Below, in pieces: positions 1 to 11,498 of a stretch of DNA of 64,000 nucleotides (the stretch's first letter is position 1; each line of letters begins with the position of its first letter). The notes under the pieces were generated by a model. It was not told where the DNA came from and searched no databases. It saw only the letters and a program-made list of their open reading frames with translations. The stretch spans positions 930,001-994,000 of the forward strand of contig JALJCQ010000006.1 of assembly GCA_023091665.1 (NCBI GenBank). Reading direction: 5' to 3'. This stretch comes from Pythium myriotylum. Lineage: Eukaryota > Oomycota > Peronosporomycetes > Pythiales > Pythiaceae. A program made the position numbers and the translations under genes.

Positions 1-2787
1 GAGAAGAGCAGACGAGCGGAAGTCGACTCCATCGGCGGCGGCAATACCTTCATTCTTGACCCTTTCGAACTTGCGCAATGATCTGCGGAGACTTTTAGCT
101 TCCTTCCAAAGCTCGTGAAGCGTGTTAAGTTCGAGCTGTTTTTCCACAGTCTTTAACTCTTCTTTTTTCTCTTCGTACTCCGCCTCACGCTTCTCAATCC
201 GTTCTTTCAGATCCTGGAGCTCCATTTCCACAACCTCAACCATCTCCTCTGCGGTGGACTTGTCCTTCTCAAGACCCTTGATATCCTTTGAGATTCGCGC
301 TGCCTCTTTGAAGTTTCGCTGAGCAGCCGCCGCCTTCTTTTCTTGCTCAAGTTGTGGGATCATCGCATCAGCTGAAGCGATCGCGTTGTGGTGAACGGAC
401 AATGATTTCTCTAATTCTTCGTGTTGCTTGCGGAGCATCAGGAAGCTTTGTTCCGCAATAGCGGCTGAGTCTGCCAATGCAGTCAGCTCAGCTGTTTGCT
501 GCTTCTTTCTGATGGTTGCTTGCTCGCGCCTCGTCTCTTGGACTTCCAAAACAGTGGCAAGTAGCATGGCAGCACGCATCTCCTTCTTAACTGCAGCCAT
601 ACGCTTCCCAAAAGCAGCAATGCGAACACTGTAGTCATGCACGGATTCCGAGAACTGCTTTCGTTCTCCCTTCAGCTGTTCCGCATCAGCCTCGACTTCA
701 GTCTTTGTTTTCAGCAAGCCAGCTTCACGATCTGCTATGCGCTTCAGCTGACGCGAATAACGACTTCTGACAGTATCGATATCCTTCTCCGCCTTGTCAA
801 TAGCGGCTTGTATGCCCTGCATTTTCTCCATCTTGATCTTTAACTGCCTCTCGAGCTCCATGATCTCCTCATGAACCCCAGCCTTCTCAATTAACAGTTC
901 CTCACGAAGAGTAATCTCATTTTTGCACTGGTCTTCAATGGTCGCTTCGATTTCGCTCTTCTCTGACGTTAGATTGTCCATATTTGACGTAAGGTGATTA
1001 AGCTCTGCCTCAATACGTTCTGCTTCGAACTGAAGATGCTCGGTTCGCTCGACTTCGAACTTCTTCAATTCCTCGCGAAGGGCATTTCGTTCTGCATCTT
1101 GATCTTCTCGAAACTTCTCCAATTCTTTCAATGTTCCACGAGTACTTCGCAGCTGATTTGTAAATGCTTTCTCCTTGGCCTTCACAAAAGCAACGAGCTC
1201 GGCATCTACTTTGCGTACATCACTCTCGCTGAGAGTAATGCGATGGCGAACACTGTTAATAGTGCTGTTTAGTGCATCTGCTTTTTCAAAATCCTCCACT
1301 TCACAGGCTTGCTGTTGCTGAGCTTCGATTGTCTTCAGGTCGATCTCGTACTGGGTTAGCTGCTTTGCGAGTTGGACCTTGCGCTCCAGAATCCGGTTCT
1401 CTTCTTCATTTTGCTTCAGTGCACTCTCACGGAAGCTTACGGCACTGGCGTGGAAGTCCCGAAGTGTGTTCATCAGCTTCTCCTCGGGAGTCAGAGGTGC
1501 GGGAGGCTTCTCGGGCTCAGGAGGCGGGGTCTTCTTCTTGGCTGTAATTGCTGGCGACCGTGACGAGGGCAGTACCACGGAAGTCGATGCATCCGCGCTG
1601 TCTTCTGAGCCAGACCTTCCATGTACCTGAAGCCCAGCCAATAGACCTCCTTCTGGTGGCGGTGGCGAGCTCTTGCTTGAGCCACGAGGGGACGACGAAC
1701 CATGCACGGTCAACCCAGCTAAAACTCCTCCACCAGCCGAAGACGACCCACCGTCGTGAACAGTGAGGCCTGCCAAAACGGAGCCACCTTTGACAGGGGG
1801 AAGCAAATGTGCGAGGTCCGTAGGGTTTGTCGCCATCCGAGGAGGAGCATGGCTTTGTTCCTCTGCAGCTTGAGCTTGTTGTTGCTGTTGCTGCTGCTGC
1901 TGCTGCTGAATCAGATCCTCCGGGTTGAGGTCACCTCGCTGAAGTGCCGCGGCAGACTCATCCGACAACTGTCTGCCGAACCCTGGCCGAAACGACTTCG
2001 TTTTCTTCTTCTTGACACCTTTCGCAGCACCAGGACGCGTGATACCTCCGACGCCCGGCCCGATACTCTGGCGTTGAACTGGTTGGGCATCGGCGCCGCT
2101 GGAAGCGTTGTAAGTTCCAGCTCGGCCAGTGCTACCACCAGACTTTCTGCGCTCCCCCGCTGGACGAACAATCTCGTCTTCGCTACCGTACGTGGGGGCA
2201 GCCGCTGCCCCTCCAGGCGCAAGATCTAAACCACTGAACAGGCTCCCAGAGCCCGCCGGTGCCGGTGCGGAAGCAGAGTCGTGAGCGCCGTATCCACCAT
2301 ATTTGACCGGGGATGGCTTGTGCTGTTGCGGCGCACCACCATATCCGGAAGGCGCAGCTGCTGGGGCCTTGAGTGACATGCCACCGAACATGTCCATTCC
2401 GCCACCGCCAGGTGCAGCAGGCGCTGCCGAATGGTTTCCGTACGAAGGCTGCGGCTGCCCGTACGACGGGGGCTGCTGAGCGCCGTAGGACGATCCGCTG
2501 CTGTGGTGGCTAGACGCGCTGGTGGGGCGACCGAAATGACTCGACGCTCCGCCTGCTCCAGACGTATGCGACGTGGAGCTGGTGCTGGTTGTTGATGGCG
2601 CGGGGCTCGGCGTGGCGTAGGACGACGGCGCCTTGGCGACGGTCGGCGGCAGGTTGAAGAAGCCGCCGCCCACTGGCTCTGGAGCCGCCCCTCCGGCGGC
2701 GCCAGCAGCATCTCCCTGCGCGGTGCGATGGCCCGGCGGCAGCGACTTGTTGCTGTCGTCCTTGTTCTTGAAGAAGCGGCCGAACAT
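1..2787 (-). CDS. Coiled-coil protein with low-complexity N-terminus and UVR-like motifs (3' end outside window)
   Basis: The frame read on the minus strand from the ATG at 2787 stays open to base 1, so at least 929 codons are present and the C-terminus lies off the window. Residues 1 to about 330 are rich in Gly, Ala, Ser and Pro, with a short Gln run near residue 290. Three near-identical short motifs (VLAGLTVHD, VLAGLTVHG, LLAGLQVHG) follow at about residues 335, 359 and 383. The rest, from about residue 430, is a long charged coiled coil. Within it, ACEVEDFEKADALNSTI (about residue 496) and a second stretch around NFKEAARISKDI (about 822) resemble the UVR motif of UvrB/UvrC. No enzymatic domain is visible. 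A scaffold role is inferred from composition only. It is divergently transcribed from HSP60. Confidence 0.8.
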   Translation of the reverse strand, partial: MFGRFFKNKDDSNKSLPPGHRTAQGDAAGAAGGAAPEPVGGGFFNLPPTVAKAPSSYATPSPAPSTTSTSSTSHTSGAGGASSHFGRPTSASSHHSSGSSYGAQQPPSYGQPQPSYGNHSAAPAAPGGGGMDMFGGMSLKAPAAAPSGYGGAPQQHKPSPVKYGGYGAHDSASAPAPAGSGSLFSGLDLAPGGAAAAPTYGSEDEIVRPAGERRKSGGSTGRAGTYNASSGADAQPVQRQSIGPGVGGITRPGAAKGVKKKKTKSFRPGFGRQLSDESAAALQRGDLNPEDLIQQQQQQQQQQQAQAAEEQSHAPPRMATNPTDLAHLLPPVKGGSVLAGLTVHDGGSSSAGGGVLAGLTVHGSSSPRGSSKSSPPPPEGGLLAGLQVHGRSGSEDSADASTSVVLPSSRSPAITAKKKTPPPEPEKPPAPLTPEEKLMNTLRDFHASAVSFRESALKQNEEENRILERKVQLAKQLTQYEIDLKTIEAQQQQACEVEDFEKADALNSTINSVRHRITLSESDVRKVDAELVAFVKAKEKAFTNQLRSTRGTLKELEKFREDQDAERNALREELKKFEVERTEHLQFEAERIEAELNHLTSNMDNLTSEKSEIEATIEDQCKNEITLREELLIEKAGVHEEIMELERQLKIKMEKMQGIQAAIDKAEKDIDTVRSRYSRQLKRIADREAGLLKTKTEVEADAEQLKGERKQFSESVHDYSVRIAAFGKRMAAVKKEMRAAMLLATVLEVQETRREQATIRKKQQTAELTALADSAAIAEQSFLMLRKQHEELEKSLSVHHNAIASADAMIPQLEQEKKAAAAQRNFKEAARISKDIKGLEKDKSTAEEMVEVVEMELQDLKERIEKREAEYEEKKEELKTVEKQLELNTLHELWKEAKSLRRSLRKFERVKNEGIAAADGVDFRSSALL

Positions 2788-3770
2788 GGTTCACTTTGGC
2801 GGGATCTTGCGACGCGTCCAGAGACGATCTCGAGACGGGAAAAGCGCGAGCGTGTGCGGGAGCGAGCGGCGCGTCGCGTGGACTCAGGCTCTCTCGTCTG
2901 CGGCGCGTGCGTGGAGCAGGATGCGTCGCCAAAGTCTCGTAGGGCCGTCCGCGTGTCGCCCCCTCGGCCGGATGATGCTTGCTTCCCTCTAGCCCCGGGA
3001 GGGGTGTCCTTGGGGAGGAAGAGTGATTGTCTTCAGCTGAAGTGCGTGGACTTTTTACGAACCTAATGGTAAATACAAATCGTACTTACACACTCGGCGA
3101 AGGTACAATGTTGCTCATGCTAGCTAAGCTGAGCTAATCGGACGATTTTTCCATTCTGGCCGATGAAGCTCCTGAAGAGATCCCGACGTGAGGCCGTGGT
3201 TGCTCTGGCCGCCTTCTGCGACCGCGACGCCTCGACGCGTCTCACTGGTGACGCAGTGGCGCTCGCAAGTGAAGGGACACGACTTCGTATGTGTTGGCGA
3301 GTCGCGACGGCGTCAACTGAACGCTTGAGGAGTTCCGGCGGCGCGTTCCTTTCGTTGGTGTTCCACCACAATCAGAGCTGCCGTCGAATCTTCCATCATC
3401 CGACCGAGTCCCTCGGTTTAACACGCTGGAAATCGGTTGCCTGCGCAATTGGGTTTGCCGTCGGGAACGTCCAGTGTCATTATCTCGAGGCGAGCTCACT
3501 TGAACTTGGGCCAAGTCGGTCTCCGACTTCGAAATTCTAGAATCCGCCGCTCGACCTCGTAAATTACCACCCACTATACAAACTCTCATAGAAAGCGGGT
3601 CGCGTAAACTATTTTTGGATAATGTATTAATCTGTCTTTCGCAGTGGCTGTGTGGAGCTCCTGAGGAGTGCTGGTCCTCTGCCTTGTCGCGTCTGTCACT
3701 GGTCCTGTGGTGGTGGCGCATTTCCGAACTCGGCCGGATCTTCCCAAGACCTCCCCACCTCCTCGAGACC
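2788..3770. other. Divergent intergenic region between coiled-coil gene and HSP60
   Basis: No supported gene. The small open frames here lack coding character. The stretch must hold the promoters of both divergent genes, including a candidate heat-shock element at 3535-3542. Confidence 0.6.
3535..3542. promoter_or_regulatory. Candidate heat-shock element upstream of HSP60
   Basis: TTCTAGAA is a perfect TTCnnGAA inverted pair, the core of HSF binding sites. Further TTC and GAA triplets lie just before it, but not at perfect 5-bp spacing. It sits about 230 bp upstream of the HSP60 start codon. The context supports it, but a single 8-mer is weak evidence. Confidence 0.35.
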
Positions 3771-5495
3771 ATGAACCCATCGCTGGCCGTCGCCATGAAG
3801 AAGCAGGCGCTGCGCCTCGGCGGCAAGCGCTTCTTCGCCTCGGGCAAGGACATCCGCTTCGGCGTCGAGGGCCGCGCCGCCATGCTCAAGGGCGCGGACC
3901 AGCTCGCCAACGCCGTGCAGGTGACCATGGGCCCCAAGGGCCGCAACGTGGTCATTGACCAGGCCTTTGGCGCGCCCAAGATCACCAAGGACGGTGTCAC
4001 GGTCGCCAAGAACATCGAGTTCAAGGACAAGTTCGAGAACATGGGCGCGCAGCTTCTGCGCCAGGTTGCGAACAACACGAACGACGCTGCCGGCGACGGC
4101 ACCACATCGGCCACCGTGCTCACGCGCGCCATCTTCAGCGAGGGCTGCAAGTCGGTCGCTGCCGGCATGAACCCGACCGACCTGCGCCGCGGCATCCAGA
4201 TGGCCGTCGACCACGTCGTCGAGGAGCTCGCCAAGCTCTCGCAGGACATTGACGACAAGCAGAAGGTCGCCCAGGTCGCGACCATCTCGGCCAACAGCGA
4301 GAAGGAGATCGGTGACCTCATTTCGGACGCCATGGAGCGCGTCGGCAAGGAGGGTGTCATCACAGTCCAGGACGGCAAGACCCTCTACAACGAGCTCGAG
4401 GTCGTTGAGGGTATGAAGTTCGACCGCGGCTTCATCTCGCCGTACTTCGTCACGGACAACAAGACCCAGACGTGCGAGATGGAGAACCCGTTCATCCTTC
4501 TCGTCGAGAAGAAGGTGTCGTCGCTCCAGTCGATCATCCCGGTGCTTGAGCAGGTCGTCAAGTCGCAGCGCCCGCTCCTCATCATTGCCGAGGACGTTGA
4601 GAGCGAGGCGCTTGCTGCTCTTGTGATCAACAAGATCCGTGGTGGTGTCAAGGTCTGCGCCGTTAAGGCGCCTGGCTTCGGCGACAACCGCAAGGCTAGT
4701 CTCCAGGACATGGCCGTCCTTACGGGCGCCACCGTCGTCTCGGAGGACCTCGGCCACCGCCTCGAGACCACGACCGCTGATATGCTCGGTACCGCCAAGC
4801 GTGTCAGTGTGACCAAGGACGACACGCTCATCCTCGACGGCGCCGGTCTCCCGGAGCTCGTTGACGAGCGCTGCAACCTCCTCCGCGACTCGATTGAGTC
4901 GACCACGTCGGAGTACGAGAAGGAGAAGCTCCAGGAGCGTCTTGCCAAGCTCAGCGGCGGTGTTGCCGTGATCAAGGTCGGCGGCGCCAGCGAGGTCGAG
5001 GTCGGTGAGAAGAAGGACCGCGTCGTCGATGCGCTCAACGCCACTCGCGCTGCCGTCGCGGAGGGTATCGTGCCCGGTGGTGGCTCGGCCCTTCTCTGGG
5101 CCTCGCGCACGCTGCCTACGCTTTACGAGAAGGCTGCGAACCTCGACCAGAAGGTCGGCATCCAGATCATCGAGCGTGCCTGCCGTGCGCCTGTGACCCA
5201 GATCGCCAAGAACGCCGGCGAGGAGGGTGCCGTCGTCGTTGGCAAGCTGCTCGAGAGCGACTCGCGATACTTCGGTTTCAACGCCCAGACCGGCAAGTTC
5301 GTCGACATGGTCCAGGAGGGTATCATCGACCCTACCAAGGTCGTGCGCACGGGTCTCGTCGACGCCTCGAGCGTTGCCTCGCTCATGATGACGGCCGAGG
5401 CGCTGATCGCGGATCTTCCGGAGGAGCCGGGAGCCAACCCGATGGCCGGCATGGGCGGCATGGGTGGCATGGGTGGCATGGGCGGCATGATGTAA
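3771..5495 (+). CDS. HSP60: Mitochondrial chaperonin HSP60 (Cpn60/GroEL family)
   Basis: A 574-residue type I chaperonin. It forms the large subunit of the mitochondrial folding chamber, which works with Cpn10 and ATP. The protein starts with a basic, Ser/Ala-rich presequence ending near [12 protein letters not shown], typical of mitochondrial import. Family landmarks follow: [49 protein letters not shown] and [10 protein letters not shown]. The C-terminus is the usual GGM repeat ([13 protein letters not shown]). The frame is open further upstream to 3615, but only with a non-ATG start. The ATG at 3771 gives a proper presequence and is preferred. Codon use is strongly GC-biased, as expected for high expression. 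No intron is seen. Confidence 0.97.
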   Translation: MNPSLAVAMKKQALRLGGKRFFASGKDIRFGVEGRAAMLKGADQLANAVQVTMGPKGRNVVIDQAFGAPKITKDGVTVAKNIEFKDKFENMGAQLLRQVANNTNDAAGDGTTSATVLTRAIFSEGCKSVAAGMNPTDLRRGIQMAVDHVVEELAKLSQDIDDKQKVAQVATISANSEKEIGDLISDAMERVGKEGVITVQDGKTLYNELEVVEGMKFDRGFISPYFVTDNKTQTCEMENPFILLVEKKVSSLQSIIPVLEQVVKSQRPLLIIAEDVESEALAALVINKIRGGVKVCAVKAPGFGDNRKASLQDMAVLTGATVVSEDLGHRLETTTADMLGTAKRVSVTKDDTLILDGAGLPELVDERCNLLRDSIESTTSEYEKEKLQERLAKLSGGVAVIKVGGASEVEVGEKKDRVVDALNATRAAVAEGIVPGGGSALLWASRTLPTLYEKAANLDQKVGIQIIERACRAPVTQIAKNAGEEGAVVVGKLLESDSRYFGFNAQTGKFVDMVQEGIIDPTKVVRTGLVDASSVASLMMTAEALIADLPEEPGANPMAGMGGMGGMGGMGGMM

Positions 5496-6071
5496 GTCTA
5501 GCGACGCGCATGATATCGCCCTGACACCTCGGGTGGTGGCCCTCTCGATCGATGAGCATGCAGTGGGCATGCTCGGTGTCCAGCGACCTCCACGCGGAGA
5601 ACGCGCCCGCCGGTGGGAGACCGCATCCCGCGCTCGGCGAGCGCCTGGCTCCGTGTCGCCTCCTCCCACTCATCTCACGTCGATATTTTTTGAAGTAATA
5701 GATGATTATTGTTGCCACCTCTCCATCGATTGATCCATGCTTGGCATTGACATTCTCGAAGATCGCAGAGAGTGAAATGTAGCCATGTCACTAAGTACGG
5801 ATCTTCTTCAAAGTTCGCACGTTGTGATTACGGGGCATCTCATTCTGCGTACCGTTTGAGACGCTAAAACGAAGAGTGACGTCACTCAAACGAGGCTGGT
5901 TTCTAACTCTCACGTTCACTATGGATAATGATAAGTGAGCCGAAGGTTTAGTGACATGCACGTCAAGCCTGGAGCTCCTCGTCAAGCGTCATCAGGAAGT
6001 GGCGGTCTCCTCGTTCCTTCCGCCCACCACACAAGTCGACGGGAAGCCAACCACCCAAAGAGAGAGTGAGA
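5496..6071. other. Intergenic region HSP60 to PDAT
   Basis: Contains the HSP60 3' untranslated region and the promoter of the next gene. No gene or repeat seen. Confidence 0.5.
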
Positions 6072-8093
6072 ATGGCCGATTCGCTGCGCAGGCGTCCGGG
6101 CAAAGGAGCCGCTTCTGCCGCCGCCAAGCCGGCGCCGCTGCAGCGCACGGCGAGCTGGCACCAAAAGGCCACCAACCACGTGCTCACGCGGCGCCGGTAC
6201 TCGCTGCTGGCGGGCGTTCTACTCGGCATCGCCGGGTTCGCGCTGCTCAACGTGTACTACTTTGACAAACCGATCCCGGATGTGGCCGACATGCTCCAAC
6301 TGCCGGCGGAATCGGTATGGTCCTCGAGGATTTGAGGGCGTTCGGATTATCTCCCTACTGACCACGCATTGCTTCCGCCAACTGAGCAGATGAAGATCCT
6401 GCGCGACAAGTTCAAGCTTGAGTGGGACAAACGCGTGAACGACGACTTGCTGGCGTCGTTTGACTACCGCCCGCTGCTCGCGAGTTCGAAGGATCGCCCG
6501 GGACTCCAGCTCCAGGCAGAGAACGTCACGGCGTACTCGCCCGTGGTGTTGCTGCCGGGCTTCACGTCCACAGGCCTCGAAATCTGGAACGGACGAGACT
6601 GTAGCAAGGCCTACTTCCGCCAGCGTATGTGGGGCACGACGCGCATGCTACAGCAGTTTATGCTCAACCAGAAGTGCTGGCTCGAGCACGTAATGCTCAA
6701 CCGCACGACGGGACTCGACCCAGAAGGTATCAAACTGCGTGCAGCTACTGGTCTTGAAGCAGCCGACTACTTGATCGGTGGTTTTTGGGTCTGGGGCAAG
6801 ATCGTCGAGAACCTCGCGGATATTGGCTACGATACCAACAACATGTACATGGCACCGTACGATTGGCGGCTCGCCCCACCGCTCATGGAGGTGCGCGACA
6901 ACTACTTCACGCGTCTCAAGCACATGATCGAAATGGCCAAGGCCGCGAGTGGTGGACGCAAGGTCGTTGTCGTAGCGCACTCGTACGCGACCCAAGTCAT
7001 GCTTTTCTTTATGAAGTGGGTTGAGAGTGAGAAAGGCGGAAAGGCCGGCCCCAAGTGGGTCGACGACCACATCGACTCGTTCGCTAACATCGCTGGCCCG
7101 ACGCTGGGCACCGTCAAGTCCATTAGCGCGCTGATGTCGGGCGAAATGAAGGACACTGCCGAGCTCGGCGGACTCTCGCGATTCCTCGAGTTCTTCTTCG
7201 CCTCTCCGGGTCGTGCGGCGCTCGCACGCTCATGGTCGAGCGTCTTCACGATGCTTCCAATCGGTGGAGAAACTATCTGGGGTGACGCGACTGGTGCTCC
7301 CGACGATATTGCTTCCCGCTTTGCCAAGCCTGAAGAAAGCGAGGACGGCGAGGTCAAGATCTCGGATGCAGACTCAGTCGCCGAGCACATCGCGGCTCAT
7401 GGCAGCAGCGGTCTCGTTGTTCAATTCTCGAACGAATCGATTGCAAACCTGACGGTGAGTGCGGTCCACGAACGACTCGGCGCGATGGACTCGGACCTCC
7501 AAGGCTTCCGCAAGCTACTCGAGTTCGGGAACCCGGGTGAAGACCCGTCGCTGCCCAAATTCGACGAGCAGAAGTACTGGACGAATCCACTAGCGTCGAC
7601 GCTGCCAAACGCACCCAACCTCAAGATTTTCTGCCTCTATGGCGTCGGCAAACCTGTCGAGCGCGGCTATGTGTACCACCCGAATGATCTCGATGACGAT
7701 GTGCCGCTGGCAGACGGCAAGCCGACGGTTCCGCACGTTCTTCATACTGAGTACGACGCGCTGCCGTGGATCAAAGCCGGCGTGCGCTACACGGATGGTG
7801 ACGGTACCGTGCCGCTCATCTCACTCGGCTACATGTGCGCGCGAGGCTGGCAGAGCAAGAAATACAACCCAGGAGGTGTCCATGTGCGCGTGCGCGAGTA
7901 CAAGCACAACCCCGTGTCGATCCTCTTCGACCCGCGCGGCGGGCCGGCCACGTCGGACCACGTCGACATCATGGGCAACCACGAGCTGATCAAGGACCTC
8001 CTCGAGATCGCTGCGCGCCAGTACCACCGCGTTCCGGAGCAGATCTCGTCGCAGATCCACGAGATCGCCGACCGCGTGCAGCTGGAGCTGTGA
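6072..8093 (+). CDS. Phospholipid:diacylglycerol acyltransferase-like LCAT family protein
   Basis: Two exons, 6072-6314 and 6390-8093, encode 648 residues. The 75-nt intron has donor GTATGG, a TACTGAC branch site and acceptor GAGCAG. Without splicing the frame stops at once after the donor. PDAT moves an acyl group from a phospholipid to diacylglycerol to make triacylglycerol on the ER. One N-terminal membrane anchor is visible (SLLAGVLLGIAGFALLNVYY, about residues 44-63). The remainder is an alpha/beta hydrolase of the LCAT/PDAT type: PVVLLPGFTSTGLEIWNG near the oxyanion region, nucleophile motif VVAHSYATQVM (AHSYA where GHSMG-like is usual), acid region YTDGDGTVPL and the late His in DHVDIMGNHELI. 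Overall length and topology match PDAT. Substrate is inferred from family. Confidence 0.9.
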
Positions 8094-8352
8094 GCGAGAC
8101 CGATGGGAGAGACAGAGACAGAGACGAGTGAGAAATGGAAATCTTACTAAATGAGTCACTTCAACATGATCCGGCGGGTCCTAGCCAATGGGCGGTCGCC
8201 ACCGCACAGACACGCAGATCTGGTTGGGTGGATGAAGGTTCGATATTGTAGCCATGTTCATCCAGATTGGGTTGAAAGAGGTCGGTCTCACTTGGAAGCC
8301 ACCATTTTACTTTCTTCCGCGGTCCTCCCACACGACGGCGACCAATTCAGCC

Positions 8353-8913
8353 ATGGGCAACACGCTCGCGCCATTCTACGAGTCAATCTACGCGACGTGG
8401 GCTACTCTGTGGGGCGCGCGAGAGAGCCGAATCCTCATCTTGGGCCTCGACGGTGCTGGCAAGACGACGCTACTCTACAAGATCAAGCTCGGCGAGGTGG
8501 TTCACACGATCCCGACCATTGGCTTTAACGTCGAGACGTTCCGCTACAAGAACATTGAGTTCACGGCCTGGGATGTCGGCGGCCAGTGCAAGTTGCGGCC
8601 ACTTTGGCGTCACTACACGGTCAACACGGACGCCGTGCTCTTCGTTGTGGACGCGGCTGACCGAGCACGCCTTGCCGAAGCCAGACAGGAACTTCACTAC
8701 ATCTTCAAGGACGAGTGTCTCCAGCAAGCTAAATTGCTTGTGTACGCCAACAAGCAGGACCACCCGGACGCACTGCCCGCATCCAAGGTCTTCGACGAGC
8801 TGGAACTTAATGGAATCTCTACGAGTGGAGCAAAACGCGTGCAATCTGCGACTGCAACCAGCGGCGATGGGATCTACGAGGGGCTTGAGTGGCTCACTCA
8901 GCAGCTACTCTAG
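8353..8913 (+). CDS. ARF-like small GTPase
   Basis: A 186-residue GTPase starting [13 protein letters not shown], so Gly2 is available for N-myristoylation, followed by an amphipathic helix as in ARF/ARL proteins. All nucleotide-binding motifs are present: P-loop GLDGAGKTT, switch I PTIGFN, WDVGGQ (with the catalytic Gln of ARF-type proteins) and NKQD. The SAT-type G5 loop is present as [10 protein letters not shown]. The frame is open upstream to 8254, but the ATG at 8353 restores the myristoylation motif and normal ARF length. Likely role: membrane recruitment of effectors in vesicle traffic. Which ARL subgroup it belongs to cannot be fixed by eye. No intron. Confidence 0.93.
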   Translation: MGNTLAPFYESIYATWATLWGARESRILILGLDGAGKTTLLYKIKLGEVVHTIPTIGFNVETFRYKNIEFTAWDVGGQCKLRPLWRHYTVNTDAVLFVVDAADRARLAEARQELHYIFKDECLQQAKLLVYANKQDHPDALPASKVFDELELNGISTSGAKRVQSATATSGDGIYEGLEWLTQQLL

Positions 8914-9324
8914 CTCAAAAGTCAGTGTCGAAAATTGTACGAATACATGGAGCATTGTCTTGTAGGGGTTCTGATGCTCACGAAATTGGCAAGACAACGT
9001 AAACCGACCAGCTTTTGGATGTCCGTGGCCGTCGGGACGAGCAGTGACAGTGGCCTCTATGGAGGACATATTTGGAGAGAGACGAGTGTCTTCAGTGCAA
9101 TCACCAAACGCGTGACGTGGAGAGTCTGTTGGATCCATGCGGGAAAAAACGTGGGTTCTTGGAGCCTATCCCTTGTCGCGAGAAATATCTCGCATTGCGA
9201 ATTCCCGGAAACAAGCACATCCCACTTTGCCGATCAAGAACGATGTAATTGCTTTTGCTCGGGGAGCTTCAGCAACGGTCGACGATTCACTCAGATCCTT
9301 CAGGCAGAAACTAACACCTTTTCT

Positions 9325-9340
9325 CCCCCCCCCCCCCCCC
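9325..9340. repeat. Poly-C tract (16 C)
   Basis: Sixteen consecutive C on the plus strand within intergenic DNA. Confidence 0.9.
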
Positions 9341-10737
9341 AGGTATTGTCGCTGGGAGCGAAAGCTAAAATCCCGTAGCAACGAACTCTACCCGGTAAGA
9401 TCCGAGTATGGATATTCTCTTGTGACGACGACGAGATTCCTCACATTCCAGGAGAGGCGGGTCGAGGCTACAGGAGAGTGACGGAATCTTCCGATCATCC
9501 CTATCACCGTCGTGGGCGTTCCAACGCATCGTCAGCAATGAAATAGAGGGGGACAGACCATCATAACCAGGGATTAAGATCGAATGGAGAACCGACGAAC
9601 AGCGCAAGGTACATTTCGAGCAAATAAGTCGCAACTTCCTTGAACACCCCACCGCAAGTTTCCAGAACACCCCGTGCCCTTGCATAATAAACCGAAGCGT
9701 GGCGATGCTTCGGACGAGCACCGTAAACGTAATCGAGGTGAGATGTGGCGGAGCGAGGGAAGTGGACGCGGTCCTGGGCGAGGATGGGGAGAGCAAATTT
9801 CACCAAACCACGCAATACATCCTGGACGATTTGAGCAGCGCATTCTGATGTGGAAAAGGACCGATCGAACGAGTGGTAATTAACGAGACGTTGCATGTTC
9901 AGATTGCGTGGTGACTCGATGGATACCACATGTGGATCGGGCCACGTAATTCTCATGACTCTTCGATCCAAATACCAGTTCGTCAGTCGTGCTTGGTGCC
10001 AGCGTCATGCGTGGAATGCTAAGTGGGGGTTCCTCGCTTCTGATTCGACAATCCCGCGGTGCTTAAATCATGCTGTCGGTGCTTGGGATATGGACACTCG
10101 AGATGACGACCGCGCTTCGCGCCTGATGAGTGGCGAGACGCATTGACACAGTCGCTGTCGAGTATCAGTCAAGACACGCTGGCATCCTCGCCGACACAAT
10201 CGCTTCTTCTAACGGCGCCGCTTGAGTCCTTGAGCCTCCGAAATGACGAGTGACAGAGGAGCGGACGGAGGGACCAGCAGCGGACACCGGTGTCCCCTCA
10301 TCTCTCCTCCACCAGCAAGAGGATTCGCCATCAAACCGCAGACCAGCGTGGCAGTCGCTGGTGGGAGTTGAGGTGTCCTTCCACCTCTACTGATGGGCTC
10401 GCAACAAACCCAGAACACAGCCAACCGACTTGAGGGCGATTACTCAGGACGCGTCACTCGGCCACGTCCGGAGTAAACACGGCACTTTGGCCATCAAAAG
10501 TCTCTCTTCCCATCGCGCGTCCACATGGATCTGGCATCTTGTGGCCAGGAAATCTGCGAGAACCACGCGGACGGTCTCTGGGAACTGACAGTCAACTCGC
10601 GAGCTTGAAGAGGTGGCGCGGCGAGCTTCTCCGGATCATGCAAACACCCAACTGCAAGTTGAGATCGCGCGATCCGACGAGCCCATAATCGTGTAGATGG
10701 TCCTCCATAATCATGGAGAGTTTTTTCAAAGGCGAAG

Positions 10738-11498
10738 ATGGACCCGAGCAGCTCGCTCCAGCTGTCTTTCAGCTTCTTGATTAGTGCATCTGCACCTGGG
10801 AACCCAACGCGCTGCTTCTGCCGTGGACTCCAGCCGTCTTCACAGTTCGATCTGGCAAAGCACGAGAGATTCCTTCGGTTTTTTCTCGTGTCTCTCTATT
10901 TCGTCGTTGCTACGCCAGCCACAGTTCAGCTGTCCGTGCACGTCACAGCCTTTGGAGGCTCCTCTGGCGATTTCCCCGTCTCCAGCTCAAGTTCACCGCC
11001 CTTTCATTGCGGCCGTTGCTGTTCAAAGAGAGTGGGAGCTTCGTGCGCAAGCTTTTGCCGACGCAACCAGCTCGGCGTGTTCACAAACGGCGTTGCAATA
11101 GAAAACGTAGACGGGCACTCGAACAAACAAAGGAGAGGCGGACTGAAGAGAGCCCTTGGAATGACGGTGACCAACAGTCCTACATCGACATTTTCGCCAC
11201 CGGCGTAATCGACTCACCCAAGCCCAGGCGCGTGGGCAAAGTGGGGATTGGTGGTCTCGAGCCAATGTCACACGGCTGTAAACTCCGGTCAGCAGCCGCC
11301 AGGGGCTCTGGCTTCGTTGATCTCCGTTCTTCTCCTTCAATGGGTTGCTTCTCTCATGGCTTTGGTTGCCTTGATGAATCTCCCGAGATGTTCAAGATAG
11401 GAAGCCTGGTGCTTAGTAGGTTGGTCGGGTGGACGCCTCTGAGTCCACAAACTCCGTGTCCCACGATTGCTTTTCGCTGCGTTGTTTGGCTCCCGTGA
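10738..11498 (+). pseudogene. Possible decayed or unrecognised coding region
   Basis: Three overlapping plus-strand frames (10738-11208, 10784-11101 and 11007-11498) each contain locally plausible protein. Examples are QREWELRAQAFADATS in one frame and KRRRALEQTKERRTEESP followed by QQSYIDIFATGVIDSPKP in another. No single frame carries the whole, and no clean splice pair links them. This could be a frameshifted relic, a gene with unseen introns, or chance. I do not recognise a family. Confidence 0.2.

Noticed and set aside
3696..5669. 657-codon open frame antisense to HSP60
   Set aside because: Arises from the GC-rich, biased codon use of HSP60 on the other strand. The product is low-complexity with no family character.
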